A DNA stretch of 64,000 nucleotides from Paraburkholderia sp. SOS3. GTDB lineage: Bacteria > Pseudomonadota > Gammaproteobacteria > Burkholderiales > Burkholderiaceae. This document shows positions 28,150 to 42,303 of the stretch, piece after piece (position 1 is the first letter of the stretch; each line of letters starts with the position of its first letter). The position numbers were made by a program, and so were the translations under genes. Below the pieces are notes generated by a model. The model saw nothing but the letters and a program-made list of their open reading frames with translations, was not told the DNA's origin and ran no database searches. The DNA lies in the NCBI RefSeq assembly GCF_001922345.1, contig NZ_CP018811.1, forward strand, positions 3,968,001 to 4,032,000, read 5' to 3'.

Positions 28150-28447
28150 GAGGATTTGCAATGCGAAATCAAGTTTCACAATATGACATGGCAACCATAC
28201 TTTGAGCATCGACGTAAGTTCTTTTGAAATCAACAGATTATGCAGATTTCACGCGCCATCGAGGTGCATAGTCTGCGCTGGAAAACCCTAGAAATCATAG
28301 GGGAATCCCGTATAAACCGGTTTGTGATGCAGCGCAACAATAGACGTCCAGTCAAGATCTATGCGAAATGATGTAGCTTCGGGCGAACCCGAATCCGACG
28401 AGCTACAATGCCTGCTCGACTCTGCACGGAATCAGCTGGGGACCGCA

Positions 28448-28870
28448 ATGGAATGCAAAGTGAGCTGGATGGGAACGGACGGCATGGCCTTCGCCGCGGA
28501 AACCGGCAGTGGCCACCTGGTCGCGATGGATGGCGCGCCCGAAGGCGGCGGCCGCAATCTCGCGCCGCGCCCGATGGAAATGGTGTTGCTCGGCACGGGC
28601 GGCTGCACCGCGTACGACGTCGTCATGATCCTCAAGAAGAGCCGCCAGGAAATCGCCGGCTGTTCGGTCACGCTGAAGGCGGAACGCGCGAGTGAAGACC
28701 CAAAGGTGTTCACGAAGATCCACTTCCACTTCACCGTCACCGGCAAGAATCTGAACCCGACGACGGTGGAGCGCGCGATCAATCTGTCGCACGACAAATA
28801 TTGCTCCGCGTCGATCATGATGGCGAAGACCGCCGAGCTGACCCACTCGTTCGACATCGTCGACGCCTGA
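28448..28870 (+). CDS. OsmC family protein (YhfA-like)
   Basis: 140 residues from the ATG at 28448 (MECKVSWMGTDGMAFAAETG). PMEMVLLGTGGCTAYDVVMILKKSRQ contains one conserved cysteine (GGCTAYD) and DKYCSASIMMAK contains the second. These are the two redox-active cysteines of the OsmC/Ohr fold, which reduces hydroperoxides. It is closest to the YhfA branch, whose physiological substrate is unsettled. The open frame extends 29 codons upstream (28361), but that extension is not conserved in the family. The gap from 28234 to 28447 contains no other gene. Confidence 0.88.
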   Translation: MECKVSWMGTDGMAFAAETGSGHLVAMDGAPEGGGRNLAPRPMEMVLLGTGGCTAYDVVMILKKSRQEIAGCSVTLKAERASEDPKVFTKIHFHFTVTGKNLNPTTVERAINLSHDKYCSASIMMAKTAELTHSFDIVDA

Positions 28871-28908
28871 TCGGGCGATGTCCTCGCGCGTACGCGCAAC
28901 AAAAAAAC

Positions 28909-28976
28909 AAACGCCGGCGTCCTGATTGAAGTGACCGCGCGAATGGGACGCCGGCGGGGACGCCGGCGTTTTTCAT
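28909..28976. terminator. Bidirectional terminator between the OsmC-like gene and rnpB
   Basis: ACGCCGGCGTCC (about 28912) and GGACGCCGGCGT (about 28963) form a long inverted repeat. The arm is present in an extra copy at about 28950, so alternative pairings exist. T runs follow on the plus strand (TTTTT near 28971), and the minus strand has U runs from the A-rich stretch near 28902. Confidence 0.8.
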
Positions 28977-28981
28977 TGAGC

Positions 28982-29396
<415 letters not shown>

Positions 29397-29404
29397 GAGC
29401 AGCG

Positions 29405-29413
29405 ATTCTACCA
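29405..29413 (-). promoter_or_regulatory. Extended -10 promoter of rnpB
   Basis: Minus strand TGGTAGAAT: extended TG plus -10 TAGAAT (29405-29410), placing the start seven or eight bases later at the 5' end of rnpB. The -35 is weak. Confidence 0.6.
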
Positions 29414-29446
29414 TTGCGCATCGCTCACCGCCCCGGCCTGTACGGG

Positions 29447-30286
29447 CTATCTGACCCGCCGGCCTGCACGGAATACCGATCGATCGTCGTAGAACGACGG
29501 CGCCTCGTTCGGCGGCCACCACCCCGGAATGCCGAGCACGGGCAGCGGAGCGAACACACGGCCCGTCATCGTGCCCGTCGCAAGCAAGGCGCGGCTCACC
29601 GCGTCGTCCAGCCACGTATCGCGTGCGACGACGTTCCACGAAAAATAAGCGGGCGGCACGTCGACGATCCACGCATGCGCAGTGCAAGCCTTGTATGGCG
29701 TCACGAGTTTTTCCAGCAGCGCATGACCGAAGCAGCGCACTTCGCAATGCGTTCCCCACGCGCTGCGGCCTGCGATAAAAAGCGCCGGCCAGTCGAATGT
29801 GCGCAACGCGGACGCAATTGCGCGATCGGAACAGGCAAACAGAACCGCGTTTTCGTCGAACACGGTCAGCGCGTCGCGCATGCTGCCGCGCGTCGGACCC
29901 ACGCCGAGCGCATCGATCGCCGCGGTCCCGCGCGCACTGAGCGCCGCCTTGATGCGCGGAAACTGGAACCACGACAGCGCGTTGAAGAAATCGTGAAGAT
30001 TGTGGCGAGTCGGAACGCAGCCGGTCGCTGCGATATGCGCCTCGTACGTCGTACCGGGCGGAAGTTCATGCTGCGCGATAAACGACAGACGCGCGCCCCG
30101 GCCGGTCGTATGAGCGCAGCGCCGCGCGTCGGCGTTCATCGCTGCGAGCAGCGCACTGGGGCTTTGCAACGCCGCTTGCTGCCAACGCGCGCCGCGCGGC
30201 GCGACCTGGGAGAACCATGGCGCCGACCAGTCGAGATCGGCGAAGCCGGCGGCGGCGCGCACCGCCTGCCCCGTCACACCATTCAC
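29447..30286 (-). CDS. DUF3025 domain-containing protein
   Basis: 279 residues from a GTG that overlaps the pyrC stop (GTGA at 30283-30286). A recognisable DUF3025 core includes [23 protein letters not shown], a Gly/Thr-rich segment and [15 protein letters not shown], and ends with [24 protein letters not shown]. Proteins of this family are conserved in beta- and gammaproteobacteria and have no experimentally known function. The coupling to pyrC suggests co-expression but does not reveal a role. A second GTG three codons further in is an alternative start. Confidence 0.83.
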   Translation of the reverse strand: MNGVTGQAVRAAAGFADLDWSAPWFSQVAPRGARWQQAALQSPSALLAAMNADARRCAHTTGRGARLSFIAQHELPPGTTYEAHIAATGCVPTRHNLHDFFNALSWFQFPRIKAALSARGTAAIDALGVGPTRGSMRDALTVFDENAVLFACSDRAIASALRTFDWPALFIAGRSAWGTHCEVRCFGHALLEKLVTPYKACTAHAWIVDVPPAYFSWNVVARDTWLDDAVSRALLATGTMTGRVFAPLPVLGIPGWWPPNEAPSFYDDRSVFRAGRRVR

Positions 30287-31353
30287 ACGAGCCGCCAGCC
30301 GATCGCCTCGCCCGCGCGCAACGGCACCACGGGCGTGTCGCCGGCCGTGACCTCGTCGGGCAGGGTCCACTGTTCGCGACGCAGCGTCACGCGCTCGACG
30401 CTGCGCGGCAGACCGTAGAAATCGGCCCCATAAAAGCTCGCGAAGCCTTCGAGACGATCGAGCGCGCCGGCCTTGTCGAAGGCTTCCGTGTAAAGCTCGA
30501 GCGCATGCAGCGCCGTATAGCAGCCCGCACAGCCGCACGCGTGCTCCTTGAGTCCTTTCGGATGCGGCGCGCTATCGGTACCGAGGAAAAAGCGCGGATT
30601 GCCGGAAGTAGCCGCTTCGACGAGCGCCACGCGATGCTTCTCGCGCTTGAGCACCGGCAGGCAGTAGTAATGCGGACGAATGCCGCCCTGGAATATCGCG
30701 TTGCGGTTGTAGAGCAGATGGTGCGCGGTAATCGTCGCGCCGAGCAGGCCGGGCGCCGCGGCCGCATCGCGCACGTACTCGGCGGCATCCTTCGTCGTGA
30801 TGTGTTCGAACACGACCTTCAGCGCCGGGAAATCGCGGCGCAGCGGCGTCATCACGCGGTCGATGAATTCCTTCTCGCGGTCGAAGAGATCGATGGACGC
30901 ATCGGTCACTTCGCCGTGCACGAGCAACGGCATGCCCGTTTCCTGCATCGCTTCGAGCGTCTTCGAACACTTCGCGAGATTCGTCACGCCCGCGTCGGAA
31001 TTCGTCGTCGCACCGGCCGGGTAAAGTTTGACGCCATGCACGAAGCCGCTTGCACGTGCGCGACGAATCTCATCGGGAGCCGTATTGTCGGTGAGATACA
31101 GCGTCATCAGCGGTTCGAACTTCGCGCCGGCGGGAAGCGCGCAAAGGATTCGCTCGCGGTACGCGCGCGCCTGTTCGGTCGTGGTAACGGGCGGTTTCAG
31201 GTTCGGCATGATGATCGCACGGCCGAACTGGCGAGCCGTGTGCGGCAACACGGCCGCGAGCATCGCGCCGTCGCGCACATGCAGGTGCCAGTCATCGGGC
31301 CGTGCAAGCGATACGGAATCGACGGACGCGCCAGCAGGCGACGAAGAAGACAT
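30283..31353 (-). CDS. pyrC: Dihydroorotase (class II, PyrC)
   Basis: 356 residues from the chosen ATG ([10 protein letters not shown]). The zinc-binding [10 protein letters not shown] starts the amidohydrolase barrel; [33 protein letters not shown] and [11 protein letters not shown] carry the remaining metal and catalytic residues. [17 protein letters not shown] contains the lysine that is carboxylated in the dinuclear centre. It closes carbamoyl-aspartate to dihydroorotate in pyrimidine synthesis. An ATG 24 bases upstream (31377) is also possible. The last codons overlap the DUF3025 gene. Confidence 0.94.
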   Translation of the reverse strand: MSSSSPAGASVDSVSLARPDDWHLHVRDGAMLAAVLPHTARQFGRAIIMPNLKPPVTTTEQARAYRERILCALPAGAKFEPLMTLYLTDNTAPDEIRRARASGFVHGVKLYPAGATTNSDAGVTNLAKCSKTLEAMQETGMPLLVHGEVTDASIDLFDREKEFIDRVMTPLRRDFPALKVVFEHITTKDAAEYVRDAAAAPGLLGATITAHHLLYNRNAIFQGGIRPHYYCLPVLKREKHRVALVEAATSGNPRFFLGTDSAPHPKGLKEHACGCAGCYTALHALELYTEAFDKAGALDRLEGFASFYGADFYGLPRSVERVTLRREQWTLPDEVTAGDTPVVPLRAGEAIGWRLV

Positions 31354-31692
31354 GGAAGCAGACGATGAAGAGATCATGGCAATCGAATTGAGAGCAACCC
31401 AGAGAGCAAAAACCGCGAGAGCAGAACCCGGCGCAGACCCGGCAAATCCGGGGGCGATCCAGGCAAGAGCCCGCAGAGAAATGCGGCGCAAATCACGCAT
31501 GCGCGCCTTCACGATTTCTGTCGCGAATCGTCGGAAAGCGGCCTGAACATACGCCAATTTTAATGATTGCGGTCTGGGGCGAGGTGCTATGCTTGTAAAA
31601 ATAGCATTGTAACGGCTGGCCAGGCCTCAAGCGGTAAGGCTTTCGCGTAGCGCCCGCCCTTACGCGTCTCAGACGCTTGACCCTAGCGCATC

Positions 31693-32607
31693 ATGTGCCA
31701 ACTTCTTGGAATGAACTGCGCCGCGCCGACGGATGTCGTGTTCTCATTCACCGGTTTTGCGGCACGCGGCGGAGTCACCGATCACCACGCCGACGGCTGG
31801 GGCATCGCGTTCTTCGAAGACAAGGCATGTCGCCTCTTCATCGATCATCAATCGTCGGCCACCTCGCCGATCGCCGAGATGGTCAAGCGCTATCCGATCA
31901 AATCGAAGAATACGATCGCGCATATCCGCAAAGCGACGCAAGGCCATATCGTGCTCGAAAACTGCCACCCGTTCCTGCGTGAACTGTGGGGCCGTCACTG
32001 GATCTTCGCGCACAACGGCGATCTGCAGAATTACCGGCCGGCGCTGTCGGGTGTCTATCAGCCGGTCGGCACAACCGATAGCGAACTCGCGTATTGCGCA
32101 TTGCTGCAAGGGCTGCGCGAGGCGTTTCCGGGCCAGCAGCAGCCTCCGCTCGAAGAGCTGTTCGCCGCGCTCGAAACGCTCACGCGCGAAATCTCGCAAT
32201 TCGGCGTGTTCAACTTTCTGATGTCCAACGGGCAGGCGCTGTTCGCGCATTGCTCGACGCACCTGTACTACCTCGTGCGCAGCTGGCCGTTTTCGACCGC
32301 GCATCTCGTCGATGCGGACGTCTCGATCGATTTCGCGAAGTACACGACGCCCGAGGATCGCGTCGCGGTCATCGCGACGCAGCCGCTTACAGACAACGAA
32401 GTATGGACGCGCTTTGCGCCCGGCGATTTGCTGATGTTTCAGCACGGCAAGATGGTCGCGCAGACGAACGTGCCGGTCCCGCCCGCCGTGCTCGAAAGAG
32501 CCGCTCAGGCGCCGTGCGACGGCGCGGTAACGTCGAGCGCATCGATGCTGCCCGATACGTCGACGCTCGATCTCGAATCCGACGACGCGGCGGCGTTCGA
32601 ATCGTAG
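31693..32607 (+). CDS. Class II glutamine amidotransferase (YafJ-like)
   Basis: 304 residues. MCQLLGMNC gives, after Met removal, the N-terminal nucleophile cysteine of Ntn-type glutaminases. HHADGWGIAFFEDK, IAHIRKATQG, NCHPFLRELWGRHWIFAHNGDL and DSELAYCALL follow the glutaminase core of about 250 residues. It can release ammonia from glutamine, but the acceptor protein or substrate of the YafJ group is not established. It reads towards the end of the glutamate ABC operon. The C-terminal 30 residues are low-complexity. Confidence 0.9.
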   Translation: MCQLLGMNCAAPTDVVFSFTGFAARGGVTDHHADGWGIAFFEDKACRLFIDHQSSATSPIAEMVKRYPIKSKNTIAHIRKATQGHIVLENCHPFLRELWGRHWIFAHNGDLQNYRPALSGVYQPVGTTDSELAYCALLQGLREAFPGQQQPPLEELFAALETLTREISQFGVFNFLMSNGQALFAHCSTHLYYLVRSWPFSTAHLVDADVSIDFAKYTTPEDRVAVIATQPLTDNEVWTRFAPGDLLMFQHGKMVAQTNVPVPPAVLERAAQAPCDGAVTSSASMLPDTSTLDLESDDAAAFES

Positions 32608-32645
32608 AGCCGGCTTCTCGCCACCCGTTTGTCGTGCGAGTGCGT

Positions 32646-32675
32646 GCGCTTTGCAGAGGGAGAACTGCAAAGCGC
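32646..32675. terminator. Perfect 11-bp hairpin between converging genes
   Basis: GCGCTTTGCAG (32646-32656) and CTGCAAAGCGC (32665-32675), 8-base loop. It sits between the ends of the YafJ-like gene and gltL. There is no U tract, so it may be a 3'-end stabilising hairpin or a rho-assisted terminator rather than an intrinsic one. Confidence 0.6.
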
Positions 32676-32685
32676 GTGCGCGTGG

Positions 32686-33411
32686 TCAGTGCAGGATCTT
32701 GGCGAGAAAATCCTTCGCACGATCGGACTTCGGATTCGCAAAGAAATCTTCCTTGCGGTCGTCTTCGACGATCAAGCCTTTGTCCATGAAGATCACGCGA
32801 TGCGCGACCTTCTTCGCAAAGCCCATTTCGTGCGTGACGCACATCATCGTCATGCCTTCCTGCGCGAGCTCGACCATCACGTCGAGCACTTCGTTGATCA
32901 TCTCCGGGTCGAGCGCGGAAGTCGGTTCGTCGAACAGCATCGCGATCGGGTCCATCGATAGTGCGCGCGCAATCGCTACGCGCTGCTGCTGACCACCCGA
33001 CAATTGCCCCGGAAACTTGTCCGCATGCGCGCGCAGGCCGACGCGATCGAGCAGCTTGAGCCCCTTTGCCGCGGCTTCGTCCTTCGACCGGCCGAGCACC
33101 TTGACCTGAGCGAGCGTCAGGTTTTGAGTGATCGTCAGATGCGGGAACAGTTCGAAGTGCTGGAATACCATGCCGACCTTCGCGCGCAGCTTCGACAGAT
33201 TCGTCTTCTTGTCACCGAGCGACTGTCCGTTGATCACGATGTCGCCCTTCTGAAACGGCTCGAGTCCGTTGACGGTCTTGATCAGCGTCGATTTGCCGGA
33301 ACCCGACGGGCCGCACACGACGACCACTTCGCCCTTTTTCACTTCGGTCGTGCAGTCGGTCAGCACCTGGAACTGACCGTACCACTTCGAAACATTCTTG
33401 ATAGAGATCAT
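32686..33411 (-). CDS. gltL: Glutamate/aspartate ABC transporter ATP-binding protein
   Basis: 241 residues. Walker [10 protein letters not shown] (about 34-42), Q-loop [13 protein letters not shown], signature [15 protein letters not shown], Walker [14 protein letters not shown] and switch His in CVTHEMGFA. This is the polar amino acid transporter group (GltL/GlnQ). It is the last gene of gltIJKL; its ATG overlaps the gltK stop by 4 bases. Confidence 0.95.
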   Translation of the reverse strand: MISIKNVSKWYGQFQVLTDCTTEVKKGEVVVVCGPSGSGKSTLIKTVNGLEPFQKGDIVINGQSLGDKKTNLSKLRAKVGMVFQHFELFPHLTITQNLTLAQVKVLGRSKDEAAAKGLKLLDRVGLRAHADKFPGQLSGGQQQRVAIARALSMDPIAMLFDEPTSALDPEMINEVLDVMVELAQEGMTMMCVTHEMGFAKKVAHRVIFMDKGLIVEDDRKEDFFANPKSDRAKDFLAKILH

Positions 33412-34088
33412 CTTGCGACCTTTTTCTGAAGACTTTTGACGAGGCTCGACGCGATCACGCAGATCACGAAATAGCAGGCGCCCGCAAACAGTACCATCTC
33501 GACGCTCGTGCCGTCACGGTCGCCAATATTGGCAGAGGTACGGAAGAAGTCGGCAAGGCCGATCACGTAGACGAGCGACGTATCCTGAAACAGCACGATT
33601 GCCTGCGTGAGCAGCAGCGGCACCATCGCGCGGAAGGCCTGCGGCAACACGATCAGCTTCATCGCCTGGCCGTAGGTCATGCCGAGCGCGAACGCTGCGT
33701 TGACCTGACCGCGCGGCACCGCCTGAATGCCGGCCCGGATGATCTCCGAGTAATACGCGGCTTCGAACAGCGAGAATGCGACCATGGCCGACGCCAGCCG
33801 GATGTCGATATCGGGCGACAGCCCGAGCAGGTTCTGCAGCACCTGCGGCACGATCAGGAAGAACCACAGCAGCACCATCACGAGCGGAATCGAGCGAAAC
33901 AGCGTCACATACACGCGCGCGAACCACTCGAGCGGCTTGACGCCCGATAGCCGCAGCAGCGCGAGAACCGTGCCGATCAGAATGCCGCAGACGATCGCGA
34001 CAACGGTGATCTGAAACGTGATGATCGCGCCGGTCCACAGCGTAGGCAGCGCGCCCGGAATACCACTCCAGTCGAAGTGATGCATCAC
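33408..34088 (-). CDS. gltK: Glutamate/aspartate ABC transporter permease GltK
   Basis: 226 residues with about five membrane helices. It starts [28 protein letters not shown] and has the coupling-helix EAA-type motif [24 protein letters not shown] that contacts the ATPase. It is one of two inner-membrane permeases. It overlaps gltJ and gltL by 4 bases each, indicating tight translational coupling. Confidence 0.94.
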   Translation of the reverse strand: MMHHFDWSGIPGALPTLWTGAIITFQITVVAIVCGILIGTVLALLRLSGVKPLEWFARVYVTLFRSIPLVMVLLWFFLIVPQVLQNLLGLSPDIDIRLASAMVAFSLFEAAYYSEIIRAGIQAVPRGQVNAAFALGMTYGQAMKLIVLPQAFRAMVPLLLTQAIVLFQDTSLVYVIGLADFFRTSANIGDRDGTSVEMVLFAGACYFVICVIASSLVKSLQKKVAR

Positions 34089-34825
34089 TTGCCTCCGATG
34101 TAGCCCGGCAAACGGGTCTTGTGTTCGAGGATGCGCATCAGTTGCATCACGATCAGGTTGATCACCATATACGCGACCGTCACCGCGATAAACGACTCAT
34201 ACGCCTGCGACGTGTAATCGACGAGCTGTCGCGCCTGCGCCGACAGTTCGAGCAGACCGATCGTCGACGCGACGGCGGAGTTCTTGAAGATATTCAGAAA
34301 CTCGGACGTGAGCGGCGGCACGATGATCCGGTAGGCGACCGGCAGCAGCACGTAGCGATACGTCTGCCATTGCGTGAAGCCGAGCGCGAGGCCGGCGGCA
34401 CGCTGGCCTCGCGGCAGCGCGTTGATGCCCGAGCGCACCTGCTCGCAGACGCGCGCGGCGGTGAACAGGCCGAGGCAGAGAATCGACGACGAAAAGAACT
34501 GCGCATTGGGAGGCAACTGCTTGAACCAGGTGCCGATCGACACCGGCAGCAACTCCGGTATGACGAGATACCAGATGAAGAACTGGACGATCAGCGGGAT
34601 GTTGCGGAAGATCGCGACATACAGGGTGCCGATCGCGGAAAGCGTTCTGTTCGGCACGGTGCGCAGCACGCCGAACAGCGAACCGACGATCAGCGCGATC
34701 ACCCATGCCGAGAGCGAGACGACGATCGTCACCCAGAAGCCGGACAACAGCCAGCCCAGATAGGTAGTCGGCTCGCCCGTGGAAACCGGACTTAGCAGAA
34801 TGCCCCAGTTCCAGTGATAGGACAT
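34085..34825 (-). CDS. gltJ: Glutamate/aspartate ABC transporter permease GltJ
   Basis: 246 residues starting [30 protein letters not shown], the typical GltJ N-terminus with a periplasmic stretch before the first helix. EAA-type loop: [27 protein letters not shown]. It pairs with GltK to form the channel. An 88-base gap with an attenuator-like hairpin separates it from gltI; downstream it overlaps gltK by 4 bases. Confidence 0.94.
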   Translation of the reverse strand: MSYHWNWGILLSPVSTGEPTTYLGWLLSGFWVTIVVSLSAWVIALIVGSLFGVLRTVPNRTLSAIGTLYVAIFRNIPLIVQFFIWYLVIPELLPVSIGTWFKQLPPNAQFFSSSILCLGLFTAARVCEQVRSGINALPRGQRAAGLALGFTQWQTYRYVLLPVAYRIIVPPLTSEFLNIFKNSAVASTIGLLELSAQARQLVDYTSQAYESFIAVTVAYMVINLIVMQLMRILEHKTRLPGYIGGK

Positions 34826-34838
34826 GACAAGACTCCAA

Positions 34839-34877
34839 CAAAAAGAAACGGAAGAAGCGTTCGGCCCCTTCCGTTTC
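34839..34877 (-). terminator. Attenuator-like terminator between gltI and gltJ
   Basis: Minus strand: GAAACGGAAG (34868-34877) pairs with CTTCCGTTTC (34845-34854), followed by UUUUUG. Partial read-through would give more binding protein than permease, a common design in ABC operons. Confidence 0.8.
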
Positions 34878-34913
34878 GTTCAACACGTTGCGACGGTAAC
34901 GGCTGATCGACCG

Positions 34914-35819
34914 TTAGTCGATTGCCTTGTCGTTCGGGCTCTTGTACAGCGCCTTGATGTCTTCGCTTTCCGGGAAGTTCAGGTTCAGGCCCTTCGGCGG
35001 GATCGGCGAATCGAACCACTTCTTGTAGATCGCATCGGCTTCGCCCGAGGTTTCGACCTTCGCGATCGCATCGTCGACGACCTTCTTGAATTCAGGATCG
35101 TTCTTGCGCAGCATGCAGCCATACGCTTCACGCGATTGCGGCGTGCCGACGATCACGAAATCGTTCGGGTTGTTCGACTTCGCGCGCTCGCCCGCGAGCA
35201 GCGCGTCGTCCATCATGAACGCAGCGGCACGGCCCGTCGACAGCGTGAGGAACGATTCGCCGTGGTCCTTCGCGCTGATGATGTTCATGCCCATGTTCTT
35301 TTCCTGATTCATCTTGCGAAGCAGGCGTTCGGACGTGGTGCCCGCGGTCGTCACGACCGTCTTGCCCTTCAGGTCCGGGAAATCCTTGATGCCCGAGTCT
35401 TTCTTCGTCATCAGGCGCGTGCCGATCACGAAGATCGTGTTCGAGAATGCGACCTGCTGCTGGCGCTCGGCGTTGTTGGTGGTCGAGCCGCACTCGAGGT
35501 CGATCGTGCCGTTCTGCACGAGCGGAATGCGGTTTTGCGACGTAACCGGCGTCAGCTTGACCTTCAGGTTCGGCATGTTCAGCTTCGCCTTGACGGCATC
35601 GACGATCTTCAGCGCGAATTCCTGCGAGTAGCCGACCACATTCTGCTTGTCGTCATAGTACGAAAAGGGAATCGACGATTCGCGGTGACCGAGCGAAATA
35701 ACGCCCGTGTCCTTGATCTTCTTCAGCGTGCCGGCGTCCTGCGCGTGAGCGCCCGCCGTGAACAAACCCGAAAACAGTCCGACAGTCGCGAGAAGCAGCG
35801 CAGCTTTTTTAACCTTCAT
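34914..35819 (-). CDS. gltI: Glutamate/aspartate ABC transporter substrate-binding protein
   Basis: 301 residues. Signal peptide MKVKKAALLLATVGLFSGLFTAGAHA with cleavage near residue 26. The periplasmic binding domain follows: GVISLGHRESSIPFSYYDDKQNVVGYSQEF, then SRNRIPLVQNGTIDLECGSTTN as in GltI of E. coli. It has strong AAGGAG before ATG. It is the first gene of gltIJKL and lies downstream of the glutamate dehydrogenase gene, with a terminator between. Confidence 0.95.
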   Translation of the reverse strand: MKVKKAALLLATVGLFSGLFTAGAHAQDAGTLKKIKDTGVISLGHRESSIPFSYYDDKQNVVGYSQEFALKIVDAVKAKLNMPNLKVKLTPVTSQNRIPLVQNGTIDLECGSTTNNAERQQQVAFSNTIFVIGTRLMTKKDSGIKDFPDLKGKTVVTTAGTTSERLLRKMNQEKNMGMNIISAKDHGESFLTLSTGRAAAFMMDDALLAGERAKSNNPNDFVIVGTPQSREAYGCMLRKNDPEFKKVVDDAIAKVETSGEADAIYKKWFDSPIPPKGLNLNFPESEDIKALYKSPNDKAID

Positions 35820-35982
35820 TTGTAAGTCTCCTTGGCCAATACCGGCGCAAGTGTATCAAAGTAACTATTTTGAAAGAATGGTCGTTAACCATGTCCGGAC
35901 ACAAATGTTGCGTAAATCCAGCACTGCGTCCAGCACCCCGCCCGGTATAGCGTTCCGCGCCACCCCTACGGAACACATACGC

Positions 35983-36016
35983 AAAAGCGGACGGCATCTT
36001 ACAACGCCGTCCGCCT
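35983..36016 (-). terminator. Terminator of the glutamate dehydrogenase gene
   Basis: Minus strand GCGGACGGC (36006-36014) pairs with GCCGTCCGC (35987-35995), 10-base loop, then UUUUGC. Confidence 0.8.
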
Positions 36017-36091
36017 GCAATGTGCGCGATCATACAGAATCGCGCACAAACCGTTTTGCAAAAAAATCAAATACCCGCCAGAAGCCGCAAA

Positions 36092-37396
<1,305 letters not shown>

Positions 37397-37567
37397 GAAG
37401 GCTCCGACGCTCAACGAATGACGCCATTGTCGAAAATCGCCTGAACGAACGCCAATGCCGTTTGTTCATTCCGTTATGTTTTTTGTGCATAACCGTGGGA
37501 ATGCACAAAATACCGTTGCCGACGACGGTGGTGACGGGCGGGCGCTTTTATAAACGCGTCGCGCCGG

Positions 37568-40076
<2,509 letters not shown>

Positions 40077-40085
40077 AAGAAGTGA

Positions 40086-40106
40086 GCCGCCACGGGCGGC
40101 CCGCTT
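40086..40106 (+). terminator. Weak terminator hairpin after purB
   Basis: GCCGCC (40086-40091) and GGCGGC (40095-40100) with a 3-base loop, followed by only CCGCTTCT, so the U tract is poor. Confidence 0.4.
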
Positions 40107-40130
40107 CTCATCTGGAGATCGACACGCCCG

Positions 40131-40625
40131 CTAGCGCGTTTTCAGTCGATCGAGCACCTGATCGACAATCTGCTCCGGCTTCAGTTCGATACTCACCGTA
40201 ATCGCTTCGTCGTCACCGGGCTCTTGGAGCGTCTCGAGCTGGCTTTGCAACAGCGACGGATCGAAGAAGTGCCCGGTGCGCGTCGTCAGCCGCTCCTGCA
40301 GCACTTCGCGCGTTCCCTTCAGGTAGACGAAGCACACGTCCTTGTCGCCCGCGCGCAAGATGTCGCGATACGAGCGTTTGAGCGACGAGCACGTGAATAC
40401 CGCCGTCTCATGCGCGCGCTGCTTTTCTTCGATCGCCGCGCGTATTGTCTTCAGCCACGGCCAGCGGTCCTCGTCGGTGAGCGCAATACCTTGATGCATC
40501 TTCTCCTTGTTCGCCGCGCTGTGAAACGCGTCGCCATCGGTGAAGTCGCAATGCAGGCGCTCGGCAAGCAACTCGCCGATCCGCGTTTTTCCGGCGCCCG
40601 ACACGCCCATTGCAATCAGAATCAT
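40131..40625 (-). CDS. gntK: Gluconokinase
   Basis: 164 residues. P-loop GVSGAGKTRIGELLAERL (about 8-25), with ALTDEDRWPWL, CSSLKRSYRDILR and VYLKGTREVLQERLTTRTGHFF typical of the GntK/IdnK shikimate-kinase-like fold. It makes 6-phosphogluconate from gluconate with ATP, the entry to the Entner-Doudoroff pathway encoded next door. It lies 10 bases downstream of the gluconate permease gene. Confidence 0.95.
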   Translation of the reverse strand: MILIAMGVSGAGKTRIGELLAERLHCDFTDGDAFHSAANKEKMHQGIALTDEDRWPWLKTIRAAIEEKQRAHETAVFTCSSLKRSYRDILRAGDKDVCFVYLKGTREVLQERLTTRTGHFFDPSLLQSQLETLQEPGDDEAITVSIELKPEQIVDQVLDRLKTR

Positions 40626-40635
40626 CGAACACTCC

Positions 40636-42009
40636 TCACAGGACGGCCGCGAGTGCGAACGTCAGTCCCAAACCCAGCAACGAAATGATGGTCTCGCACA
40701 GCGACCACGTCTTGAACGTTTGACCGACCGTCATTCCGAAGTATTCCTTGATCAGCCAGAAGCCGCCATCGTTGACGTGCGAAAAAATCAGCGAGCCGGA
40801 GCCCGTTGCAAGCACGAGCAATTCCGGCTTCACGGCCACCGCACCTGCCGACGCGATCGGCGCGACGATGCCGCACGCGGTAGTCATCGCAACGGTCGCC
40901 GAACCGGTCGCGAGGCGAATCAGCGCGGCCACCGACCAGCCGAGCAAAAGCGGCGACAGATGCGCGGACGTCGCGGTATCGACGATCTGCTTTGAAATGC
41001 CGCTGTCCATCAGCACGCGTCCGAAGCCGCCGCCCGCGCCGACGATCAGCGTGATCCCGGCGATCGGCGCAAGGCATTCGCCGCAGAATTTCTGAATCTG
41101 CTCGCGGTTGAAGCCGCGCTGCGCCCCGAACGTCCAGAAGCTGACGAGCACCGCAATCAGCAGCGCGACGTCGGTGTTGCCGATAAAGTGCAGCAGGTCA
41201 TTCGCGAGTGTCTTCGGTGCGAAGAGAAGATCGGCCCAGCTGCCGATCAGCATCAGGATGACGGGCAACAGAATCGTGAATAGCGTCACGCCGAAGCTGG
41301 GCAGTTCGCGCTTGTTTTTCTGTTCGCCTTGATCGTCGAACTGCGCGATGAATTGCGCAGCGAGCGGATTATTTTCCGGCAACGCGATCTGACGGTGAAT
41401 CAGCAGCGCGAACAGCGGCCCCGCGACGATCGCCGTCGGCACGCCGACGATCAGCCCATACACGATCGTTCTGCCGATATCCGCGTGATAGGCCTGCACC
41501 GCGAGCAACGCGGCCGGGTGCGGCGGGATCAGCCCATGCACGACCGACAGGCCCGCGACCATCGGCAAGCCGATCAGCAACAGCGACTTGCCCGTGCGCT
41601 TCGCGACGTTGAACGCAATCGGAATCAGCAGCACGAAGCCCACTTCGAAAAACACCGGCAAACCGACGATGATCGCGACGAACATCATCGCCCAGTGAAT
41701 GTTCTTTTCGCCGAACCAGCGTATCAACGTAGTCGCGATGCGCTCGGCGCCGCCCGACTCGGCCATCATCTTGCCGAGCATCGTACCGAGGCCCACCACG
41801 ATCGCGATATGCCCAAGCGTATTGCCGTTGCCGGTCTCGAACGACTTGACGATCGACCCGGCCGGCATGCCGGCAGCCAGTCCCAACAGCAATGAAACGA
41901 TGATCAGAACGAGGAACGGATAAACCTTGAAGCGCGTGATCATCAAGATCAGAAGCGCAATCGCGATCACGCCGTAGACCAGCAGCATGCTGCCGTGAAC
42001 AGCTTCCAT
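40636..42009 (-). CDS. gntT: Gluconate:H+ symporter, GntP family
   Basis: 457 residues with about 12-14 membrane helices. GntP family motifs: HIAIVVGLGTMLGKMMAESGGAERIA, VGLPVFFEVGFVLLIPIAF and GLIPPHPAALLAV. It takes up gluconate by proton symport. AGGAGG precedes the ATG. Gene symbol is by family (GntT/GntP/GntU cannot be told apart by eye). It is co-oriented with gntK and separated from eda by a strong terminator, so gntT-gntK is a unit on its own. Confidence 0.92.
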   Translation of the reverse strand: MEAVHGSMLLVYGVIAIALLILMITRFKVYPFLVLIIVSLLLGLAAGMPAGSIVKSFETGNGNTLGHIAIVVGLGTMLGKMMAESGGAERIATTLIRWFGEKNIHWAMMFVAIIVGLPVFFEVGFVLLIPIAFNVAKRTGKSLLLIGLPMVAGLSVVHGLIPPHPAALLAVQAYHADIGRTIVYGLIVGVPTAIVAGPLFALLIHRQIALPENNPLAAQFIAQFDDQGEQKNKRELPSFGVTLFTILLPVILMLIGSWADLLFAPKTLANDLLHFIGNTDVALLIAVLVSFWTFGAQRGFNREQIQKFCGECLAPIAGITLIVGAGGGFGRVLMDSGISKQIVDTATSAHLSPLLLGWSVAALIRLATGSATVAMTTACGIVAPIASAGAVAVKPELLVLATGSGSLIFSHVNDGGFWLIKEYFGMTVGQTFKTWSLCETIISLLGLGLTFALAAVL

Positions 42010-42190
42010 GAAGCTCCTCCTATGCGTTATTGATTTTGAATGCGGTGCCAGAGTGCAGAGTACGGCTGCATGTTACGTACCAGGGCGCGAATTTTACTGC
42101 GCGAGCACGCGAGGCATCGGAAGCGCGCGCAGCGTTTTGCTCGCCGTTTTGCTTGCGTTTGCGGTTCGCCCCAAATGTCTACGCGCGCAA

Positions 42191-42238
42191 CAAAAAAGCC
42201 TCGCCCTTTGCAGCCATGCGGCTGGATCGGCGAGGCTT
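42191..42238 (-). terminator. Terminator of the edd-eda operon
   Basis: Minus strand: AAGCCTCGCC (42229-42238) pairs with GGCGAGGCTT (42196-42205), with a nested CAGCC/GGCTG hairpin inside the loop, then UUUUUUG. Confidence 0.88.
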
Positions 42239-42303
42239 CATGCACAATGCAGAGCCTGCTGCTTGGTGAAACAGGTTAGCAGTGAAAGCGCATGACCATC
42301 CCA

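Noticed and set aside
27976..28233. Minus-strand 85-codon frame
   Set aside because: It spans the sRNA promoter, hairpins and terminator and has no recognisable protein features.
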